From: Paracoccaceae bacterium
Lineage (GTDB): Bacteria > Pseudomonadota > Alphaproteobacteria > Rhodobacterales > Rhodobacteraceae
DNA: 64,000 nt
Assembly (NCBI GenBank): GCA_030066905.1
Contig: JASJAR010000006.1
Coordinates: forward strand, 1-64,000
Direction: 5' to 3'
A program made the translations under genes and the position numbers. Each line of letters opens with the position of its first letter. The stretch's first letter is position 1. Below are positions 63,943 through 64,000 of this stretch, piece by piece. The notes under the pieces were generated by a model that did no database searches, had not been told where the DNA came from, and worked only from the letters and a program-made list of their open reading frames with translations.

Positions 63943-64000
63943 ATGACAGCCGCCTTTGACGCCATCCTGGAAACAGCGCTCGCCTGGCACGAGGCCGGGA
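63943..64000 (+). CDS. Probable XdhC/CoxI family gene, truncated by window edge
   Basis: Only 19 codons are visible, MTAAFDAILETALAWHEAG, after a strong GGAGGGAGGAG ribosome-binding site. The N-terminus resembles XdhC/CoxI-type proteins that mature molybdenum hydroxylases (typically LETALAWHxAG then ALATVVxTWGS). It is divergent from the hydrolase-fold gene with a 118-base gap. Call is tentative because the diagnostic residues lie outside the window. Confidence 0.5.
   Translation, partial: MTAAFDAILETALAWHEAG

Overview
The window is a GC-rich (roughly two-thirds G+C), gene-dense piece of chromosome from an alphaproteobacterium, very probably order Rhodobacterales (Rhodobacter/Roseobacter/Paracoccus relatives). 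The reasons are: a complex I operon carrying the DUF5337 and DUF5333 genes and a NuoE with a long C-terminal extension; the order nuoN-birA-coaX-rnj; the block dnaB ... alr-mlaE-mlaF ... radA-cvpA-purF ... surE-pcm-nlpD; alphaproteobacterial-type LexA, Fnr and CtrA boxes; and abundant two-hairpin intergenic repeats of a kind common in this order. I saw no tRNA, rRNA, CRISPR array, integrase or intact insertion sequence. Genus and species cannot be fixed from the sequence alone.

Layout. (1) 1-15965, plus strand: respiratory complex I genes nuoE, F, G, H, I, J, K, L, M, N, interleaved with eight non-core ORFs: a membrane protein repeating the NuoE C-terminal module, DUF5337, DUF5333, a TM2-like protein, DUF4259, a carboxymuconolactone-decarboxylase-fold protein, a secreted protein and a 32-residue membrane microprotein. 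From DUF4259 to nuoK successive genes overlap by 1 or 4 bases, a chain suited to coupled translation. (2) 15940-19249: birA, coaX, rnj, co-directional with nuo. (3) 19463-24124, minus strand: RNA helicase, lipoprotein, a conserved unknown and prfC. (4) 24224-31551: a mosaic of small accessory genes (cupin, SnoaL-like, membrane protein, SDR, universal stress protein, ABC ATPase, VOC protein, YafY-type regulator with secreted partner). Several carry recognisable operator sites: a LexA box, two Fnr-type boxes plus a weaker third, and a 7-7 palindrome. (5) 31761-36200, plus strand: tatABC, a DUF815 ATPase and a hybrid histidine kinase whose phospho-acceptor His is Gln. (6) 36353-55096, minus strand: nlpD, pcm, surE, SDR, DUF2199, purF, cvpA, radA, a membrane coiled-coil protein, pqiA, a membrane protein, mlaF, mlaE, alr, a DUF1194 vWA protein, aldo/keto reductase plus MerR regulator, dnaB, pyrE, pyrC. 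(7) 55615-62852, plus strand: urease cluster ureD-A-[2 small membrane ORFs]-B-[Lys/Ala/Pro-rich protein]-[DUF6980]-C-[DUF4156 lipoprotein]-E-F-G. It is followed by a minus-strand hydrolase-fold protein and the first codons of a probable XdhC-family gene.

How it works together. The first quarter builds the proton-pumping NADH dehydrogenase together with small, mostly uncharacterised lineage-specific companions. The urease cluster makes the Ni-dependent apoenzyme and its nickel-insertion chaperones. The rest is housekeeping: replication, nucleotide and cofactor synthesis, RNA turnover, protein export, envelope maintenance and protein repair. The most unusual features are the microproteins inside the nuo and ure operons, the His-to-Gln hybrid kinase, a LexA box in front of a SnoaL-like gene, paired Fnr-type boxes in the accessory block, and two families of interspersed hairpin repeats, one copy of which lies inside a coding sequence.
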